Source: Deltaproteobacteria bacterium (GTDB lineage Bacteria; Desulfobacterota; Desulfuromonadia; Desulfuromonadales; BM103). Taken from it: a DNA stretch of 35,257 bases. Shown here piece after piece: positions 23,314-32,670 of this stretch (the first letter of the stretch is position 1; each line of letters starts with the position of its first letter). A program made the position numbers and the translations under genes. The stretch lies in assembly GCA_019313185.1 (NCBI GenBank), contig JAFDBS010000206.1:1-35257 (forward strand), written 5' to 3'. The notes beneath the pieces are model-generated. The model was not told where the DNA came from. It worked only from the letters and a program-made list of their open reading frames with translations, and did no database searches.

Positions 23314-24456
23314 TTATTCCATCAATTCCATAAATATAGTGGAATTGTAGGGTACGTCCAACTGTTCTGCAAAGAAAGCTCCCGAAGTGGCCTCAACGTC
23401 ATAGCTTTCTTTCTCTGGCAAAAGCAACTTGAAGTTTCCATTGTGGTAACAAGTTGTCTCATCGTTGACATCCAAGAGATCGCAATCCGCTAAACAATCC
23501 AGATCTCCAGCACATTTCTCTGTGCACAAATCCTTGGTATCCGCCACATTGATCGGCACCTCGTCGGTTTGCACAAAGGTGAGGACGGTCGGCAGCTGAG
23601 CACTGTTGTAAGCTGTAACAGTAACAAAGGGCGATTCATTCTCGGCAACCGCCAGCTCTTGGCAGGAATCTCCCATGGTCGCCGTGTTGGTGATCGGTAC
23701 GGCGACCAAGCCATCGATATAGGAAGTCGCTTTGAAAAAATCACCTTCGATTATTCTAAACGCGGTCGGCGGCATTTTATAGTACCCATCCATCTCTTTG
23801 AAAGCCTTTTTAGGATCAATATCGATGGTGAGACTAACCGCATTGTCCTCTCTGTTAAGACAAAAAGGCTTGCCAGAATCATTGCCGTCATTGGAATTGG
23901 CTTGATCCCCGACATAAAGAAGCTTCAAACCTGACTTGGTGCCGCTTGGAATGTCAAGCTCGAAATAACTGCCATCATTTTCTTCGATATAATTACACAA
24001 CTTGGCGGGTTTTCCCTTACTATTTCCATGGCGTATGTTGTATTCAGGACCGCTGCAATTGTTGTTGGGATGCTTATTGTCTGATAAAACCAGCCGGACC
24101 TGACTAAAGCAGACGTCATCACCGTTGTCGGGAAGAGGCACCTTGAATTGGGCGAGTGGCAAAGTCACCTCGTTTGGATAATCGAGAATATTGACAACAA
24201 AAGGGTTCCCATCGGAATCAACGACTGAATTGTAACGCGTCGGGGTATTGCTGCCCACGATACCCACTTCTTCAATGGAAAGCACAACGGCATTGTAATT
24301 CTCCCAATTATCGGTCAGGGAAACGCTGACCGTGCCTGTTGTCGCAGACACCGAACTGCCGCCGTCACTGCCGCCTCCCCCGCCACAGGAAATCAACGTT
24401 ATGGTCAACGCCACTGTCAGCACGGCACACAGTCCATCAATCCAAAGCTTTTTCAT
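23314..24456 (-). CDS. DUF4382-like lipoprotein
   Basis: 380 residues from the ATG at 24456 (GGGAGG upstream). Signal peptide II with lipobox L-I-S-C24 and a Gly/Ser linker, then TGTVSVSLTDNWENYNAVVL and LSIEEVGIVG, the typical opening of DUF4382 (a carbohydrate-binding-like beta-sandwich). Later parts contain several Cys (CTEKCAGDLDCLADC near residue 325), probably disulfides, and a final beta-rich region. Located at the outer membrane or cell surface by its lipid anchor. Ligand unknown; the DUF4382 assignment rests on the first 50 residues. Confidence 0.8.
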   Translation of the reverse strand: MKKLWIDGLCAVLTVALTITLISCGGGGGSDGGSSVSATTGTVSVSLTDNWENYNAVVLSIEEVGIVGSNTPTRYNSVVDSDGNPFVVNILDYPNEVTLPLAQFKVPLPDNGDDVCFSQVRLVLSDNKHPNNNCSGPEYNIRHGNSKGKPAKLCNYIEENDGSYFELDIPSGTKSGLKLLYVGDQANSNDGNDSGKPFCLNREDNAVSLTIDIDPKKAFKEMDGYYKMPPTAFRIIEGDFFKATSYIDGLVAVPITNTATMGDSCQELAVAENESPFVTVTAYNSAQLPTVLTFVQTDEVPINVADTKDLCTEKCAGDLDCLADCDLLDVNDETTCYHNGNFKLLLPEKESYDVEATSGAFFAEQLDVPYNSTIFMELME

Positions 24457-24679
24457 TTCGACCTCCCGGGTAAAAGACAAACGGTTTGACAACATGTTGA
24501 CTGAATTGAGACTTCAAAGAGTATAAGTCTATTAGAAAATAGCCGAAAAACAATAAACCGATAGTTAGAGAACACTATAACCTTGGGCAGAGAACGCCGC
24601 TGAACTGGCCGCTGACAACGGAAAGCCTTTAGTCATAACAGATCAAGACATCCGTTGCGGAACGGTAGAGAGAAATCAG

Positions 24680-25447
24680 CTAAAACCTGATCAACGCCCC
24701 GGCATATGGGCCGTCAAAGCTGGCATCGATGACCACATCATCTTCTTCCACATCTATATCGAGATAGCGATAGCCGGCATACAGACCGACAAGCGGGACG
24801 GGTGAAAACTCAATCTGCGCGTCGAGATCCAGAAAGCTGTTGCCATCATATTCGAGGTAACCGGCCCGCGCCGCCACCCCAAAAAAGTCTGCAAGCGCCA
24901 CACGCCCGCGGAGCCCGATGGTCGGCACGGGGACACTGATCGATTCAGAAACTTTCAGTCCTGAAAGGCGATCCTTCATGTCGATACTGGCGTCGATATA
25001 TTTAACCGATACTTCCGGGCCAAGCTGCACTCGGGTGGGCAAATCATCAAAATTAATCAAGTGCCAGGCCAGGGCAGCCTCGTAGATATCGATATCCACA
25101 TCGCTTTTGACCTCGGAGCCGGCTGAGAACACTTCACCGTTGAATGTAATGTCCTCTGAAAGCGTACCATCACCGGAGAACTCGATTGGTAAATACCCAC
25201 CGAAAAGACGTAGCGGACCAACTTGCAACGCAGCGTCCAAAACGAAATCTTCACTGTCGTCGAATCCCAGGTCGTCGTCCATGTCAACCTTGGTCCCTTC
25301 GAGCCCCCCACCGGACACGGCGAAATCGCCATCGGGTGTCAACTTTAAATAGCCTGCCTTAAACGAAAACAGTTCGTCAGCAGACACAGGCGAAACAATC
25401 AAACCAATGAGAAGAATAAGCAAGAACGCTTGCTTGGCGATAGACAT
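24680..25447 (-). CDS. outer-membrane beta-barrel protein
   Basis: 255 residues from the ATG at 25447. Signal peptide (about 1-23, ending VSAD), then alternating hydrophobic/polar strands ending in a C-terminal Phe (YAGALIRF), the signature of BamA-inserted barrels. Strand-like segments include FSFKAGYLKLTP, PLRLFGGYLPIEF, VGLYAGYRYLDIDV. Short turns rich in Asp and Glu (DMDDDLGFDD) may bind cations. Size suggests an 8- to 10-strand barrel. Role not recognised. Start choice: GGGGGA is upstream of this ATG, not of the two earlier ones. Confidence 0.8.
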   Translation of the reverse strand: MSIAKQAFLLILLIGLIVSPVSADELFSFKAGYLKLTPDGDFAVSGGGLEGTKVDMDDDLGFDDSEDFVLDAALQVGPLRLFGGYLPIEFSGDGTLSEDITFNGEVFSAGSEVKSDVDIDIYEAALAWHLINFDDLPTRVQLGPEVSVKYIDASIDMKDRLSGLKVSESISVPVPTIGLRGRVALADFFGVAARAGYLEYDGNSFLDLDAQIEFSPVPLVGLYAGYRYLDIDVEEDDVVIDASFDGPYAGALIRF

Positions 25448-25716
25448 GGCGTCCCCCGTTTTAATGGCTTTCATTCGAAAATTCTGGATGGACAATAAAT
25501 ATTTTCCTTAACCGTGATGTGAGCAAAGCCTGTGCCCAATTGTACTCCAATGCCCTAAAAAATCTGATTTTATAATCAATCCTGATGGTTAGAACACGAT
25601 GAGGGGTTTTGACAGCTGAATCACTGGTCCGCCAAAATGAAAACCGTTGACAATCTGTGACAACGGGCACTGCCAAAAGGCGCACGTCAATATCGAAGTT
25701 GCCTTCAAAACGGCCG

Positions 25717-26172
25717 CTAGACAGGACTGGACCCAAAGTTTACCACGGTTGCGGCGATGGCCAGGTACCGGGCCGCCTTGCCGAGACTGACGAGAATGAG
25801 AAAACGCGCCCAGCCAACCTTGAAAAGGCCGCCGACCAGGCAGAGAGGGTCACCGATAATCGGTATCCAGGCAAACAACAATGACCAGCTGCCGAAACGT
25901 GTATAGATTCTCTCCGCTTTCTGTCGCTGACTGTCGTCGATTCGCAGAAGCCTTTGCCATAACAGTGGACCACCCCATAGCCCGAGCAGATATGTGGTCA
26001 AAGCCCCGAGACTATTGCCCAGAGTCGCCACAACAACGCTTGCTGCGGGATCATGCTGGTTGACCAGCAATAAGACGAGCATCCATTCACTGCCCAGCGG
26101 CAAGAGGGTGGCAGCCAAAAAACTCAATATAAAAAGGGCAATGTATCCGTTGGCAAGAAGCCACTCGTCCAT
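25717..26172 (-). CDS. YqaA/DedA-family membrane protein
   Basis: A 151-residue inner-membrane protein of the small DedA/VTT (YqaA) group. It shows SFLAATLLPLGSEWMLV, the re-entrant helix motif, then ATLGNSLGALTTYLLG, SWSLLFAWIPIIGDPLC and LGKAARYLAIAA, matching E. coli YqaA in order and length. DedA relatives move lipid carriers such as undecaprenyl phosphate; the YqaA branch itself is uncharacterised. The ATG at 26172 has GGAG 6 nt upstream; an ATG at 26190 is possible. Divergent from the GDSL gene with a 117-bp gap holding a long inverted repeat. Confidence 0.88.
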   Translation of the reverse strand: MDEWLLANGYIALFILSFLAATLLPLGSEWMLVLLLVNQHDPAASVVVATLGNSLGALTTYLLGLWGGPLLWQRLLRIDDSQRQKAERIYTRFGSWSLLFAWIPIIGDPLCLVGGLFKVGWARFLILVSLGKAARYLAIAATVVNFGSSPV

Positions 26173-26224
26173 GGTTGTCTCCAAATTCATTCAGCGAAGG
26201 TCCTGGCCAGCTTTATGGTTGGCT

Positions 26225-26281
26225 CTTTATTTCTAGACCAGAAATATGCCAAGATTAGTCAATAACGTTCTAGAAATAAAG
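26225..26281. repeat. 13-bp inverted repeat in a divergent promoter region
   Basis: CTTTATTTCTAGA (26225-26237) and TCTAGAAATAAAG (26269-26281), perfect arms separated by 31 nt. The right arm ends 8 nt before the GDSL start codon and overlaps its ribosome-binding region. It may be a two-site operator for both divergent genes or an mRNA hairpin limiting translation. Confidence 0.6.
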
Positions 26282-26289
26282 GTCTGATC

Positions 26290-26913
26290 ATGAACCTCTT
26301 CCTTCGCAGGGGTCTCGGCCAGCTGGTCTTGCTGGCCTTGGTCGTTGTCACAGTTGGCTGCGAGTCGCCCCCACAACTCAAGCTGTTGCCGCCGGAAGCA
26401 GTGATCGTGGCCTTTGGCGACAGTTTGACTCGGGGGACAGGGGCAGGCAAAGGAGAATCTTATCCCGAGGTTCTTGGCCAGCTGCTGCGTCGCAAAGTGA
26501 TCAATGCCGGGATTCCCGGCGAGGTGTCCGCCAAGGGGCTGGACCGCTTGCCGGGTGTGCTTGAGCGATATCAACCAAACCTGGTCATTCTTTGCCACGG
26601 CGGCAACGATTTTCTCCGCCGTTTGGACCGTGATCGCACGATCGCGAATATCCAGGCGATGGTGTCGATGATTCGCGAGCGCGGGTCTGATGTCATTCTC
26701 GTCGGCGTGCCTCAGCCGGGGTTCTTCCTGGAGCCCCCTGAATTCTACCGCGATATTGCCTTAAGCCTCCAGATCCCCTACGAAGGCGAGATTGTCAGTG
26801 CCCTGCTCAATGATGATCAGCTGAAAAGCGACACCATTCACCCCAATGCGCAAGGCTATCGGTTGATGGCGAAGGCAATCCATAACTTAATTCAGGATTC
26901 GAAAGGAATTTAG
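26290..26913 (+). CDS. GDSL/SGNH-family lipoprotein esterase (TesA-like)
   Basis: 207 residues. Signal peptide II with lipobox T-V-G-C24. The SGNH hydrolase blocks are in order: block I VAFGDSLTRG with nucleophile S45, block II Gly in VINAGIPGEVSAKG, block III GGND (about residue 102), block V SDTIHPNAQGY with the catalytic Asp and His. It resembles TesA/arylesterase proteins, which cleave acyl or aryl esters in the periplasm, but here the enzyme is membrane-anchored. Weak Shine-Dalgarno (AAAGG) within an inverted-repeat arm. Stop is 6 bp before the ygiQ start, so the two are co-transcribed. Confidence 0.92.
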   Translation: MNLFLRRGLGQLVLLALVVVTVGCESPPQLKLLPPEAVIVAFGDSLTRGTGAGKGESYPEVLGQLLRRKVINAGIPGEVSAKGLDRLPGVLERYQPNLVILCHGGNDFLRRLDRDRTIANIQAMVSMIRERGSDVILVGVPQPGFFLEPPEFYRDIALSLQIPYEGEIVSALLNDDQLKSDTIHPNAQGYRLMAKAIHNLIQDSKGI

Positions 26914-26919
26914 GGCGTA

Positions 26920-28755
26920 ATGGTTGACGGCCGTGATGCGAAACAGCAAAACCAGCGCGCACGTTTTCTGCCGACCAGTCGAGCGGACATGTCGTGCCGC
27001 AACTGGGATACGCTTGACGTGTTGTTTGTGACTGGCGATGCGTATATCGATCACCCGGCGTTTGGAACCGCATTGCTGGCACGGCTGCTCGAAGCACACG
27101 GCTTTCGGGTCGGCATCCTCGCCCAGCCAAACTGGCGCAGTCTAGACGATATGCGCCGGCTCGGTCGGCCGCGCCTGTTTGCAGCCATCTCGGCGGGTGC
27201 AATGGATTCGATGGTCAATCATTATACGGCGGCAAAAAAAGTTCGCAACGATGATGCCTATACGCCTGGTGGTCGGGCCGGAGCCCGGCCGAACCGGGCA
27301 ACGATTGCTTATACAGCTGCCATCAAAGGAGCGTTCAAAGGCGTGCCGACCGTCATCGGCGGCATTGAGGCCAGTCTGCGCCGCTTGGCGCATTATGATT
27401 ATTGGGACGATGCCGTTCGGCGATCCATTTTGGCTGACAGCAAAGCAGACCTGCTGGTCTACGGCATGGCGGAAGACGCTTTACTGGAACTGGCCCGACG
27501 GATGGCAAACGGCGACACCATCACCAAGGTCCGCGATCTGCGGGGCACAGCGTTTCTTGCCAAATCCTGTCCACCCGGTGCAGTTGAGCTGCCCAGCTTC
27601 GAGGATGTGTCGAGACATGGCACAGACTTCAACAAAGCATTTCGTCTGGCCAGCGACGAAACCAACCCTCACCATGGCCGAACGCTCGCTCAAAAGCATG
27701 GAACACGTTGGCTCGTCGTCAATCCACCGTCATTCCCGTTGACGGAAGAAAGCCTCGATCGCCTTTACGCTCTGCCCTTTACCAAGCAGCCTCATCCGGA
27801 CTATACCGAGGCGATCCCAGCCTACACGCAGATCAAGTTTTCGATCACCAGCCATCGCGGTTGTTTCGGAGGATGCGCGTTCTGCGCAATCACGCACCAC
27901 CAGGGGAAAATCGTGCAATCACGCTCGAAGGATTCGATCAAGGCCGAAGTCGACCAATTGTCCCGCCATCCCGAGTTCAGAGGGACCGTGACGGACGTTG
28001 GCGGCCCAACCGCCAACATGTACGGCCTTTTCTGCAATAATGCATCGGCACAGGCGAACTGCCGCCGAACGAGCTGTCTTTATCCCCAGCCGTGTCCGCA
28101 ACTTGATATGTCCGATCATCGGCTGGTCGAGTTGCTGAGCGCCCTGCAAAAACATCCTGCGGTCAAACACCTCTTCGTTGCTTCGGGCCTTCGTTTTGAC
28201 CTGTTAAAACACCAGCCGGATTATTTCGCTCGCCTGCTCAAACATCACGTCGGCGGTCGACTCAAAATCGCCCCGGAATCAGTTCGCTCCCGCGTAACTG
28301 ACGTGATGCGCAAACCGGGCCCAAAAGCCTTTGCAGAGTTTCTGGCCCGGTTTCGCCAACAGAGTCAGGCTCTTGACAAAAACCATGTTATCGTCCCATA
28401 TTTCATCAGTGGACACCCGGGATCGACCCTAAACGACATGATCGAGGTTGCGCTGTTCCTCAAACAGCACAACTTACGTGTGGAACAGGTTCAGGAGTTC
28501 ACCCCGACGCCTGGCTCGTTGGCCACCTGCATCTATCATACAGGCTCTGACCCTCTGACCGGGGAAGCCGTCCATGTTCCTCGCTCGGCAAAAGACAGGC
28601 GACTGCAAAAAGCACTTTTGCTTTGGCACATTCCAGAGCAATGGCCTGACGTTCTTGAGGCTCTACGGCTTTGCGGGCGCGAGGACGCGGCCAGGCGGCT
28701 GCGTCCTGACCGACCGCGCTCGATGCGCAGGGCCAATTCGTCTCGACCCGGCTGA
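26920..28755 (+). CDS. YgiQ-family radical SAM protein
   Basis: 611 residues, cytoplasmic. The N-terminal domain (about 30-250, [30 protein letters not shown]) is the cobalamin-binding-like UPF0313 region; the radical SAM core has the Fe-S triad CFGGCAFC (about residue 318) and [15 protein letters not shown]. All diagnostic YgiQ blocks are present. Shorter than E. coli YgiQ (about 740 aa), with a smaller C-terminal part. Substrate unknown for the whole family; some members were linked to hypoxanthine or methylthio chemistry without firm proof. Directly follows the GDSL gene. Confidence 0.92.
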   Translation: MVDGRDAKQQNQRARFLPTSRADMSCRNWDTLDVLFVTGDAYIDHPAFGTALLARLLEAHGFRVGILAQPNWRSLDDMRRLGRPRLFAAISAGAMDSMVNHYTAAKKVRNDDAYTPGGRAGARPNRATIAYTAAIKGAFKGVPTVIGGIEASLRRLAHYDYWDDAVRRSILADSKADLLVYGMAEDALLELARRMANGDTITKVRDLRGTAFLAKSCPPGAVELPSFEDVSRHGTDFNKAFRLASDETNPHHGRTLAQKHGTRWLVVNPPSFPLTEESLDRLYALPFTKQPHPDYTEAIPAYTQIKFSITSHRGCFGGCAFCAITHHQGKIVQSRSKDSIKAEVDQLSRHPEFRGTVTDVGGPTANMYGLFCNNASAQANCRRTSCLYPQPCPQLDMSDHRLVELLSALQKHPAVKHLFVASGLRFDLLKHQPDYFARLLKHHVGGRLKIAPESVRSRVTDVMRKPGPKAFAEFLARFRQQSQALDKNHVIVPYFISGHPGSTLNDMIEVALFLKQHNLRVEQVQEFTPTPGSLATCIYHTGSDPLTGEAVHVPRSAKDRRLQKALLLWHIPEQWPDVLEALRLCGREDAARRLRPDRPRSMRRANSSRPG

Positions 28756-28803
28756 CGATCTCGCTTGTCATTCAATTCGAACTCTCTGCTGAACGGAAAG
28801 CTG

Positions 28804-29451
28804 ATGGAATTTAACCTGAATACTATTGAAGCGCGCGTGCTGGGCTGCCTGATCGAAAAGGAATTGGCGACACCGGAGTACTATCCTCTGACCCTGAACG
28901 CCTTAACCAGTGCTTGCAATCAAAAATCCAACCGGGCACCGGTTCTGGCATTAGGCGAATCGGACGTCCAGCAAGCGCTGGACAGTTTACGCCGGCGTCA
29001 ATTCGCCCATGTTTCTGCCGAAGGAGTTCGCTCCGTCAAATACTGTCACAATCTCGAGGGCCTGCTAAAACTTGAGCCCTCGGAGTTGGCCGTCTTGGCG
29101 GAATTGCTGCTTCGCGGCCCTCAGACCCTTGGCGAATTGCGCAGCCGCGCTGCGCGCATGCACCCATTTGCCGACCTTGCGGAAGTCGATGAGAGCCTTC
29201 AGGCACTGCTTGGCCGAGATGAACCGCTCGTTGCCAAACTGGCCCGTCAGCCAGGACGAAAAGAAAGCCGGTATGCGCAGCTGCTTGGCGGCATGCCCGA
29301 GGTCAATGAAGGCGCGTCTGACACACCCCTGTCCGAACAGACCTCGCATCAGGACCGAATTGCCGCACTGGAATCAGAAATGGCCAACCTCCGACGCGAT
29401 TTTGAAGCGATGCAAAAGGATTTGGCTCAGTTCAAAGCCCAGTTCGAGTGA
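28804..29451 (+). CDS. yceH: YceH family protein (DUF480)
   Basis: 215 residues, the same length as E. coli YceH. Opens NLNTIEARVLGCLIEKELAT and continues TPEYYPLTLNALTSACNQKSN, the DUF480 signature, with two winged-helix domains (about 1-80 and 85-160), then a C-terminal coiled coil (about 175-214, ALESEMANLRRDFEAMQ). Winged helices suggest DNA binding, but the role is unknown. GGAAAG precedes this ATG; an earlier ATG-less extension exists. Same-strand neighbour of ygiQ and pabB. Confidence 0.93.
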   Translation: MEFNLNTIEARVLGCLIEKELATPEYYPLTLNALTSACNQKSNRAPVLALGESDVQQALDSLRRRQFAHVSAEGVRSVKYCHNLEGLLKLEPSELAVLAELLLRGPQTLGELRSRAARMHPFADLAEVDESLQALLGRDEPLVAKLARQPGRKESRYAQLLGGMPEVNEGASDTPLSEQTSHQDRIAALESEMANLRRDFEAMQKDLAQFKAQFE

Positions 29452-29481
29452 AGCGGATTTTTCACAGTCCGTTTGCCTGAC

Positions 29482-31212
29482 ATGACTGAATTTGCCGTCC
29501 TCTTCGATCCAGCCAAGCAGCAATGGATTCGGTTTTGCCATCCTGTCGAGGTCTTGGAAGTCACCAGTCTAACCGAGGTTGTTCCAGCTTTGGAGTATCT
29601 GGAACAGCGTGTTGAGCACATGGGATTGTTCGCTGCAGGATATGTGAGCTATGAGGCTGCGCCCGCCTTTGACCCAGCGCTCAAGACAAAGCCGCCACAG
29701 TCTTTGCCACTCCTTCGGTTTGGACTGTTCGCTAAGCCGACAGCTTGCTGCCTGACCCAACCAAAAAACAACTTTGCCGAGAACCTCTGGTCACCTCAAA
29801 TCACGCAAAAAGCGTTTTCCAGAGCAATTCAACAGATACACCGGGCCATCGCTGCTGGCGAAACCTATCAAGTCAATTACACATTTCCGCTCCTGACAGA
29901 TTTTGCCGGTGATCCGTGGCTTTTCTTTCAAAGTCTCGTTTTTGGCCAAAAGGCTGACCACGCCGGATATCTCAGCGCTGGCCGATGGGCGATCTGTTCT
30001 GCCTCTCCCGAGCTGTTTTTCCAACGGCACGGCACGCTGATTACCATGCGCCCGATGAAGGGAACCTCAGCCCGCGGCAGAACCCTTGCTGAAGACCGTA
30101 TCCGTGCCGAAGAGCTGTTCCGGTCCGCTAAGAACCGTGCGGAAAATGTCATGATTCTCGACATGGTCCGCAATGACCTGGGACGTCTGGCTCCACCCGG
30201 CGAGGTGAAGGTCGAAAATCTCTATCGGGTTGAAAAGTATCCCACCGTCTGGCAGATGACCTCGACCGCCTCAGCGCAAACGGATGCAAACCTCGCAGAG
30301 GTGTTCACCGCGTTGTTTCCCTGTGCATCCATTACCGGGGCACCAAAGGCCCGCACGATGCAGATTATCGCTGAACTGGAGCACGGACCTCGCCAAATCT
30401 ATACCGGAACGTTCGGCTGGCTTGGCCCTGGACGTGTCGCCCACTTCAGTGTTGCAATACGGACCGCGTTGGTCGATCGTCAGCAACAAAGTGCGACCTA
30501 CGGGGTTGGCGCCGGGATCACCTGGGATTCGGTCGGAGGCGATGAATATGCCGAATGCCTGGCCAAATCTGCCGTGCTCAACTATCCCAAGGCAGCGATC
30601 GCCTTGATCGAAACGCTGCGCTGGACCCCGTGGCATGGTTATTTCTTATTGGCTGAGCATGTCGACCGCCTGCTGGCCTCTGCTGCGTATTTTGACATCC
30701 CGGTGGGTGAGAACGCTGTGCGCGATTGTCTGGCCGATCTCGCCGGCAGATTGCCTCGGTCACCATGCAAGGTTCGACTGCTCCTCAACAGGGATGGCAG
30801 CATGGACTGCCAGCATACCCTTATTGAACCGGCCATGCGGGACAAGCCAATGCGGCTGCAACTCGCGCTAGACCCCGTCGACGACCGGGACATCTTTCTT
30901 TACCACAAAACCACTCACCGCAAGGCTTATGACCAAGCGTTGGCCAGGCGCCCTGAAGCGGAGGAGGTGTTGCTTTGGAACCAGCGGAGGGAAGTGACGG
31001 AATTTTCTGTTGGCAATTTGGTTGCACTCTTGGACGGCGAATGGCTGACCCCCCCACTTACATCCGGGCTTTTGCCCGGCAGTTACCGGAGCTATCTGTT
31101 GAAGAAACAGGTCATCAGAGAGCAAAAACTGACCATTGAAGACCTGCCGCGCTGCGAAAAACTGTTTTTGGTTAACGCTGTGCGAAAATGGCAGCGCGTC
31201 GTTTGGGGATGA
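29482..31212 (+). CDS. pabB: aminodeoxychorismate synthase component I fused to 4-amino-4-deoxychorismate lyase (PabB-PabC)
   Basis: A 576-residue bifunctional enzyme for p-aminobenzoate (folate) synthesis. Residues about 1-370 are the PabB chorismate-binding domain: GETYQVNYTFPL, MRPMKGTSARG with the Lys that marks PabB (TrpE has Ala), ASITGAPKARTM and YTGTFGW. Residues about 375-576 are a fold-type IV PLP lyase (PabC): HGYFLLAEHVDRLLASA, FLYHKTTHRKAYD with the PLP Lys, EVTEFSVGNLV, GLLPGSYRSYLL. The glutamine amidotransferase PabA is not in the window and must act from elsewhere. Start is uncertain between ATG 29482 and a TTG three codons earlier; neither has a strong ribosome-binding site. 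Confidence 0.93.
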   Translation: MTEFAVLFDPAKQQWIRFCHPVEVLEVTSLTEVVPALEYLEQRVEHMGLFAAGYVSYEAAPAFDPALKTKPPQSLPLLRFGLFAKPTACCLTQPKNNFAENLWSPQITQKAFSRAIQQIHRAIAAGETYQVNYTFPLLTDFAGDPWLFFQSLVFGQKADHAGYLSAGRWAICSASPELFFQRHGTLITMRPMKGTSARGRTLAEDRIRAEELFRSAKNRAENVMILDMVRNDLGRLAPPGEVKVENLYRVEKYPTVWQMTSTASAQTDANLAEVFTALFPCASITGAPKARTMQIIAELEHGPRQIYTGTFGWLGPGRVAHFSVAIRTALVDRQQQSATYGVGAGITWDSVGGDEYAECLAKSAVLNYPKAAIALIETLRWTPWHGYFLLAEHVDRLLASAAYFDIPVGENAVRDCLADLAGRLPRSPCKVRLLLNRDGSMDCQHTLIEPAMRDKPMRLQLALDPVDDRDIFLYHKTTHRKAYDQALARRPEAEEVLLWNQRREVTEFSVGNLVALLDGEWLTPPLTSGLLPGSYRSYLLKKQVIREQKLTIEDLPRCEKLFLVNAVRKWQRVVWG

Positions 31213-31449
31213 CCGACTTTTAAGCATCTTCAGCTCTTGGGCAAGGGGCGACAGATCGTGGCTCTCTCCTCATCTAACGCGGATTGAAGACCGTCATCTC
31301 CAAGTGTGGCGCCCCGCTTGCGTTGCGGACAATAACGCGATCGGCCTTTGCCTGTTGCGTTTGATTTCCTGTCAGGGCGTTGTCGCGTCGTTTCTAACCC
31401 AAGAGTTTCAGCGCTTGTCTTGTGGCCAGTTTTATCCTAACGTATCAAA

Positions 31450-32166
31450 ATGCGCCCGGAATCAACAATCGTTCCAACAATCCACCAAAAAATGGACCAT
31501 TTCGTCGCCCGATGGCTGGAGTCAACCTCGGACAGACGCCCTTTTCTCCATTGTCGCCAAGGATGCGACAAGTGTTGCAGCATGGCTGTTCATGCCACGC
31601 ACGACGAGGCGGTCGGGATAGCCCGACGATTAACCGAAGACCAGTCCCGGCGCCTTGCAGAGTATGTTGACGGCCTGAAGGAAGTTCTTGCCTGCGGGGT
31701 ACAGTTCAGGGACTACTTGCGCTGGCACCCGCAACGGGTTGGTCACTGCCCTTTCCTGTCAGAGGCATCAACGTGCGGAATTTACGCGCAGAGGCCACTG
31801 TCTTGCCGAGCCTTGCTTTCGACGCGGCCCGCTGCATGGTGCGCAACCGATCTTGCCGCTTTGGACGACTGGGACCGAGAACTTTACCGGCAGAGTCTCG
31901 ACCCAGAATTCGTCGCCTGGCCGTCTCATTTCATTGCCGCCACCCAGACTTACGCACGAGACCTCGAAGCGCATTTACTCGCCCGGCAAAAGTCGCGTTA
32001 CGGCTGGTCACTCAGTGGCAATTTTCCGCTGTTGGTTTGGCTGGAGCGGGAGCATCAGGTGAGTCACCGCCCCCTGGATGTTTGCTTCCGTCGCCTTACC
32101 GGCCTGAATGCCGAATCACTCTTCGTCCTTGATCTCGACCCGAGCAAAACCTCAACCACCAACTGA
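31450..32166 (+). CDS. YkgJ-type cysteine-cluster protein
   Basis: 238 residues. The N-terminal half has the Cys pattern of the YkgJ family (zinc or iron-sulfur binding): FLHCRQGCDKCCSMAV (four Cys, about 34-43), HCPFLSEASTCGIYAQRPLSCR (three further Cys). The consensus CpfL...CsiY..RP..CR is well matched. The C-terminal half is unique to this protein. Family role unclear. The start is weak: no Shine-Dalgarno at 31450, and an internal ATG at 31492 is also possible. It precedes the HIT gene by 13 bp. Confidence 0.82.
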   Translation: MRPESTIVPTIHQKMDHFVARWLESTSDRRPFLHCRQGCDKCCSMAVHATHDEAVGIARRLTEDQSRRLAEYVDGLKEVLACGVQFRDYLRWHPQRVGHCPFLSEASTCGIYAQRPLSCRALLSTRPAAWCATDLAALDDWDRELYRQSLDPEFVAWPSHFIAATQTYARDLEAHLLARQKSRYGWSLSGNFPLLVWLEREHQVSHRPLDVCFRRLTGLNAESLFVLDLDPSKTSTTN

Positions 32167-32179
32167 GAAAGGGCAGCCC

Positions 32180-32605
32180 ATGTTTGCCTTGCATCCACAG
32201 CTTGCCGCTGACACGTTCTGCCTGGGAAACTTTCCCTTGAGCCAGGCCCTTCTGATGGATGATGCCCGTTACCCCTGGCTTATCCTGGTCCCCCGCCGCG
32301 ACGGCTTGCGTGAAATTTTCGAACTCAACCCGGAAGATCAGCAACAGTTTCTTTGGGAATCCTGTCACCTGGCAGAGGTCCTCTGCCGTCATTTCCAAGC
32401 GGACAAAATGAATATTGCGGCCCTGGGCAACATGGTCCCGCAGCTGCACATCCATCACATCGTCCGTTATCGCTCTGACGCGGCCTGGCCGAAACCGGTT
32501 TGGGGCGTGCAGACCGCGGTCAGCTACCAGCCCGATCAAAGGGCCGCTCTTTGCAGGGCGCTGATCCCCCAATTTCAGCAATTTGACAGCTGCATAAAAT
32601 TTTAA
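32180..32605 (+). CDS. HIT-domain nucleotide-binding protein
   Basis: 141 residues, cytoplasmic histidine-triad protein. The motif QLHIHHIVRY replaces the first His of HxHxHxx with Gln, as usual in this proteobacterial branch; the catalytic middle His is retained. Also seen: WLILVPRR and DKMNIAALGNMVPQ, and the closing AAWPKPVWG. HIT proteins hydrolyse nucleoside phosphoramidates or dinucleoside polyphosphates. Start 32180 is supported by AAAGGG upstream and by the natural N-terminus. Co-directional with the cysteine-cluster gene. Confidence 0.9.
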   Translation: MFALHPQLAADTFCLGNFPLSQALLMDDARYPWLILVPRRDGLREIFELNPEDQQQFLWESCHLAEVLCRHFQADKMNIAALGNMVPQLHIHHIVRYRSDAAWPKPVWGVQTAVSYQPDQRAALCRALIPQFQQFDSCIKF

Positions 32606-32670
32606 TCATGTGCATTGACGGGCCCACCTGGTGTATGCTTGACAACCAATGCGTGTTCTATTGACTTCTT

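Noticed and set aside
31136-31621. 161-codon plus-strand frame between pabB and the cysteine-cluster gene
   Set aside because: It overlaps both flanking genes in another frame and has no recognisable domain; the 31213-31449 gap appears to be non-coding.
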